From Saccharina japonica (taxonomy: Eukaryota > Sar > Phaeophyceae > Laminariales > Laminariaceae): a DNA stretch of 64,000 bases. Numbering within the stretch: the stretch's first letter is position 1; each line of letters opens with the position of its first letter. The translations under genes were made by a program, and so were the position numbers. Of the stretch, positions 59,128-64,000 are shown in pieces. The stretch covers positions 1 through 64,000 of the forward strand of contig MEHQ01002986.1 in assembly GCA_008828725.1 (NCBI GenBank). The letters are read 5' to 3'. The notes under the pieces were generated by a model, which worked only from the letters and a program-made list of their open reading frames with translations, searched no databases and had not been told where the DNA came from.

Positions 59128-62100
59128 GCATACTCTTTTATAGCGTCTGTTCTGCGACAGGAATAACACCCCGCCAAAAGCATGCCACTTTTGAACAATG
59201 CCACCGTAAGAGTGGTGCCCTGTTTTCTGATTTCCTGAAACGAGGAGCTGAATATCTCACCCATACCCATGACTACGAAAAATCTCGTATGGGCGACCCG
59301 ATCAACATTTCTATTCGTTACACACAGTTAGTCCTGAAGAAAGCATGTTTTATAGTAACACCATACTTACCGGTAGTTGCTCATTTCAGGTGCTCAACAG
59401 GCCTGGAAAAAAGTTAAGAGAAAAAGTGCAACCCCTTCCGGTTGATGAGTCTTCATTTCATTTGCATGAAGCATGACTGGGCTATTGGTTTTGTTTGGGC
59501 CACAATAAAAGGTTCGGACCGAAAAGTACCAGTAGTTATCGGGATACAGACCACTCCCGCAGCTCGTTCCACAAGGGATGTTGAGGCAAGGTATATTGCG
59601 CCGTGTACACTTCTGAGTAGCTGCATGGGTCTCTGGCGCGTTGTATGGTCGGCATCTTATATTTGCTCGGCCTCATGATCGATGGAGATGTTGAGGTGGT
59701 TTCCGTGGTTTCCACAAAATATAACTGTTTTTGTTATATGCCGGGTTGAATTTTGTATTTGCAGGGAGTTTGTTGTATATCACTATTAAGAGTTGAAAGC
59801 GAAGCTATGTACAGCAGATGCGGTGAGACAATACCATCCCGCATGCAGCCTATCGCCAGCTTTATGGAGTTTCAGAGGGCCGAGGGTTGGTCTCGTCGCG
59901 AGAGTCGGGACCCTGCCATGCTGATACGCTTACCGCTGTGGAGCTATGTACGTGTGGTATGATACATACTTTTCGTGTGTAGGTGCAATTAGCAACAACA
60001 CCAGTAATTGTGCCGCAGCAGTGTATATATCAAACCCACTACCACCACTAGCTGTGCAGCCGTCGTATTGTATCATGTGTTTATGTGGTAGGTGCCTTTT
60101 GTGAATGCCGCCGGGGTAGACGAAGCCACTACAGCATTTACCAGTGCAATGTAATGCAGTGCTCACACAGACGGTTCCGGCGTACCTGTATGGCGTACAT
60201 TACAAGGGTAACCTGAGCGATAGTGTACTGGGCGTTTTGATTTTGTTTCAACAGTGCAAAAAATGATAACACATGGCGGAAAAAACAACCGGTATACTGC
60301 GAGTACTGACAGAACGGCCTGTAAGAATACCCCGACTATCAGCTGTATCTTCGGTCCACATACATAAAAAACAATTGATGCACTCGAGTATAAACCATCT
60401 ACAATCCCGCTGTACCTGAGGGGCTCGCAGTACAGCATTACCTATGAACACTATCGAAGCCTGACATATTGACAACATTTTTATGCACTCCCAGTTTCAC
60501 CCCCTCCCCCCTGCCCCCTCCGTAAATTCGTCGCTTACTCAAACACGCGATTGAAGTATCATACTTGCGTGCGATTCGAAGTTCGACGATTTATGCTTGA
60601 TTTCTTCTCACAGCCGGGTTGTCTCTCATTTTTCAGCGGAAACGAGGGGGATGAAGTCGAAAACGCACCGTGATCGTCTCTGTAGGATTGGGCACAAGCT
60701 TGCGTGTTAATTCCAGCATCTGGTTCCCCTCAAAACAGCCGACCTTTCTCCGTTCGTCGTAAAGCTCATGTGGAAGCATTCGCTAGTATTGTCCGTGCGC
60801 AGCTTTGAACACGTATAGCTATTGATATTCGATGGTACCTCAACCATTAGTAAAAACGCTGCGACTATCGTGGGCGTGACGGGAGACAGCGACCGGTGAT
60901 AATTCAGGCCACCGGAGATGTATACCGTAATTCGTCGCGTCCAATATTTGACCGAATATCGTCCATGCATAAATTAAAACAACAGTCACTCTAATTTCCC
61001 GTATATATAGCGTGTATAGAACATTCTCAGATGTTTTATTTGGTTATGACTTCCTCTTGGCCGGTACGACGCTAACCTCGTATGATGTATCCAACGCTGT
61101 GACCGTCGACCGTCCAGATAGCCCCTTAAGGCCTTTGTGGTTTATATATTACAAATCAGCACCTACAGTAGCAGGTACTGGGTAAAACTTTGTATATATG
61201 TATCAAATAGCCTTTGTTTTGACATTAGCTATGTTTAATCTTCCAGCTGGGGGTCATTTCTGGTGCCCTCGGCTGCAGGGCACACAGGAGACCCGCGTCT
61301 TCGGATATCTCGAATTTGAACCAATAAGGGCGACGTCCGATGCGCGTGCTCTGGGCGTTCCAAGCCGCGAAAAATGGAAAACCAATTATTCTCCTGTTTA
61401 ATTCTCGACGTTTGTTGCTATCGTGGTGATTCTCTGAAACGAGCTGAGCTGTCCGTAGTATATTCAACTGATGAATGTGAGACCTTCCAAGAGACAGTAG
61501 GATATCGTGATCGGCCTCTGAATGAGGACCGAATGTAATAAATATGTAAGGGGTTGCGGTTACATTACCCCTATCCTTCACACTAATATCTGGCCTGAAA
61601 ATCGCAATGCCCCTGCGGCAGCTCGGAGGTAACACTTCCTGCACTGTGTGTGACTGCAACCTTGCCCTCCGCACCCGCTATGAAGTTCACGTTCAAGCAT
61701 GACACCACCGTCCCCTAAGCTCTACACGTTCGTACAGCTGTCGGGAGCACCGTGGTGATGGTTTATCAGCCCCTTTGGTACTGTCAGTGACACATACCCA
61801 CCTTTCGTGAATCTGTTACCTTTTCTTCGTCACGATTAGCGACATTGCTTTAATCCGCCAGCACCCACATTAGCGGCGAGTTGATGGACGTGTGTGAGAT
61901 GCGAAGCGCGGTTAAAAACGCCACACCTAAAAGCACATGCATTGCACCGAAAATCTCGCCCGCTGTCCCTTAAAGATACAAGCCTTGTACTCGAACAACC
62001 TACGGTCACTACCATTCTCTGGGATTTGTTTAAGCCTTGTGTTTTTTCCACGGACGCCCCCTGCTACGATATGGTTACTCTTTGGACCAATCATTACCCC

Positions 62101-63631
62101 ACGACGCGACTTCCCGATTAGGGGCATACGCTTCATCCATGCATTCGTGTTGTTTGGTGTATGCATTTGATCGTGATCAAGCCGTCACCCATGGCTTTAA
62201 GCTTGTGTATGCTGCGCTCCTCCCTCTGACGTGGGAACCTACCTCATGGCGCGTCAGATTGTCGCTACGTCGAGTGAAGGCACGAGCGGTTCGCGTGCAC
62301 GACTGTTTTGCTCGTCGTAATATATTTCTAGAGTTGGCTGAGATGACGACTGACACGGTCCTTCAGCTTGTGATGCATAGGAACAACTGCTTTGCGTTCA
62401 AACAGGTGGGTGTTGTTGCTAGTGCTTCTCCCTTGTGTTTACCCCTTTTGTTTTTATGCGTTCATCCCCCGAATTAGGTTTTGCGGCAGTTTGGCTGGTA
62501 AGCGGCATTACCCATCTTATGTATTGCCGGAATCTATATCGCGAACGGATTGCATGTTTTAAGGTGTTATGTTGGCTGTCCGATCGCAGTCATGTGGCAG
62601 ACCATGGCGTCCCATGACAGTCCCATCAGCTCACTGCCATTGGACAATGGGCTGTCCATGCCACAGTAGTCAATTGAAAGTGGCTATGTACGGACGTGAT
62701 AATAACATGGGGAGGCAATGAGGTGGGCGTAAGGGTGCTGCGGGGGCGCCATCAGACAAGAGTTGAACAACATTACCGTTCATGGACTTGCATGGCGAAC
62801 TCCGAGCACCTTACCTCCCCTCGTGGAATCGATTGGACCTCATGGCTCCTCATCGAGTCTTCGTAACACCTGACGAAACTTCGTCGGAAAACCTTAATAG
62901 TTCCAAGACAATCGCCATGGCAACTATTATAACTTTGTTATTTCGCAGACGACACCCATCCAACATGATAACGAGTAGGCAGGAGTACAGATCCGGTGCC
63001 GCCCGGAAGATACAGATTATGAAATTGTATTTCTTCAATTGAAACTCGTGGGTTGACACCCATACTACGCTGGGGATGCACCGGATTAGTTGTAAAGTTT
63101 GTTTGTCGAGAAGCTCGTTACCCCACTGAAAACTGAATTATGAAACAAAACGGAATAAAACCGGACAATCAATGTGACCTTGGGTAAGTACGCAACGAAA
63201 CAAACCATGAAATAAATAATCATGAGGTAATTCCTCAGTTGACGATCACTGTTAACCACCGACGAAAGTTGGCCACAACGTGCCAACCCTATCGCAGCAT
63301 CCGTCCTGATGTGCCCCCAATATATTATCAATCGTCCGGATGTGCCACCACTATCCTGATGATAGCCTCCGTACTGGTGTCTGATTAGCATTTTGACACT
63401 TGAAGGCCTCTAAAGGGTTGTTACACTTTCTGTAGTTGGGTGTTTAAGGTTCCCAGGCGGCTGTTCGTCACTGGACAAAAGTGCCGCCAACTGATGTATT
63501 TTATTTCAGGCCGCCGACCGACAGTGGTGAAATCATCGGGGAAGAGACAGGAGGGGGCACGGTTGATCCCAGCTGTGGACGGCACGAATTACGCTTCTCA
63601 GCCTCGTTTGGTACAATAACGGCTCGGATAA

Positions 63632-63892
63632 GTGGCCACTTTAGACCGCACAGTTGCCTCCAACTCAGACATATACGTGGCACGGCATGACGATTTAGTT
63701 GGCGATTTTGAAGTGGATAATTCAGGCACGTACGTCCTTCGTATCTTTCATGGAACAGAAGCTCGAAAATGTGCCAATAACAGTAGCCAAGCTCTAGTCA
63801 TGGACCGTTTGCCAGGAGACCGTTTACGACCGATCCACCATACCCAAGAGTATGTGATCCGCACAAGGGGGGCTTATATACATCGTTTTTAG
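63632..63892 (+). CDS. Possible exon near the H-unit 3' end (H3)
   Basis: An 86-residue frame. The central block NSDIYVARHDDLVGDFEVDNSG, then TYVLRIFHGTEARKCANNS, matches the broken H2 copy (SELYMSQHDEPIGDGEVDDSG...) with conservative changes, which suggests past coding selection. It ends with a stop after IHRF. About 150 bp upstream another piece is conserved between copies (CRQLMY and AADRQW on the same strand), but frameshifted here. A pyrimidine-rich acceptor TTTTATTTCAG lies just before the AADRQW piece. No known domain. Confidence 0.33.
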   Translation: MATLDRTVASNSDIYVARHDDLVGDFEVDNSGTYVLRIFHGTEARKCANNSSQALVMDRLPGDRLRPIHHTQEYVIRTRGAYIHRF

Positions 63893-64000
63893 TCGTTATC
63901 CACGTTTGTAAATTTGCAAACGGCTTACCGACCGAACTTTCTGAAACTTTCGACTTCGCCAACACCACCACAGCTCCACTTGAAGTCGGCATTTTTTGTA

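Larger units (their letters stand above)
54138..64000 (+). repeat. Long repeated unit, copy H3 (cut by the window end)
   Basis: This is the most complete copy of the unit. It matches H1 at 54138-58420 and H2 at 57240-63990 (checkpoints under those entries). Differences are an extra inverted arm (54600-55370), a fold-back element (58441-59127), and small frameshifts such as the 2-base loss near 58050 in a frame that reads RNLSDTTTV in H1 and RNLSATTTV in H2. From the order in H1 and H2, an EsV-1-7 gene would be expected about 0.9-1.0 kb past the window end. No transposase or virus hallmark gene (capsid, polymerase) was seen. Confidence 0.75.

Overview
Eukaryotic, gene-poor, repeat-dominated nuclear DNA. 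The only confidently recognised proteins are two EsV-1-7 domain proteins (tandem C-x4-C-x16-C-x2-H motifs with about 12 residues between motifs). That family is known from brown algae, where IMMEDIATE UPRIGHT is a member, from phaeoviruses and from a few other lineages such as oomycetes and cryptophytes. With the intron-like signals, trinucleotide repeats and many small transposons, this makes a brown alga or related stramenopile the best guess. That is inference, not proof.

Large-scale layout: three copies of one long unit occupy much of the window. H1 (+, about 3.45-10.76 kb) carries EsV-1-7 gene 1 at its end. H2 (-, about 26.75 down to 18.2 kb) carries EsV-1-7 gene 2. H3 (+, from about 54.14 kb through the window end) is cut off before the place where its EsV-1-7 gene should lie. 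The copies align colinearly by eye at roughly 65-90 % identity. H1 lacks a central piece of about 5.5 kb that H2 and H3 share. H3 has an extra inverted segment and a fold-back insertion. H1 has a 1.2-kb TTAA-flanked insertion just before its EsV gene. Within the units, short stretches conserved at protein level (near 4.7-5.2/56.3-56.6 kb, 6.1-6.3/26.2-26.4/57.6 kb, and 63.6-63.9/20.5 kb) look like exons or remnants of further genes of unknown function.

Between the units: 10.8-18.2 kb holds a possible exon, a (TAC)n microsatellite, a second truncated copy of the TTAA element and a hAT-like MITE. 26.8-31.4 kb holds a fold-back element, an inverted-repeat element and a tRNA-related SINE with target-site duplication. 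31.4-32.3 kb begins with a possible signal-peptide exon. 32.3-36.9 kb is a broken array of a ~0.88-kb repeat. 36.9-37.9 kb has a 265-bp tandem duplication next to a decayed tyrosine recombinase. 38.0-39.2 kb is a Pro/Thr-rich minisatellite reading frame. 40.7-45.8 kb is an array of about six ~850-bp units. 47.4-49.5 kb has a 305-bp duplication and two MITEs, one a 786-bp near-perfect hairpin. 50.9-53.6 kb contains three tandem repeats, one with an 87-bp (29-codon) period.

The main biological story is an EsV-1-7 gene that has been copied as part of a long, repeat-rich unit. The two complete gene copies stay open while their flanks are riddled with insertions and deletions. All identities and boundaries were judged by eye.
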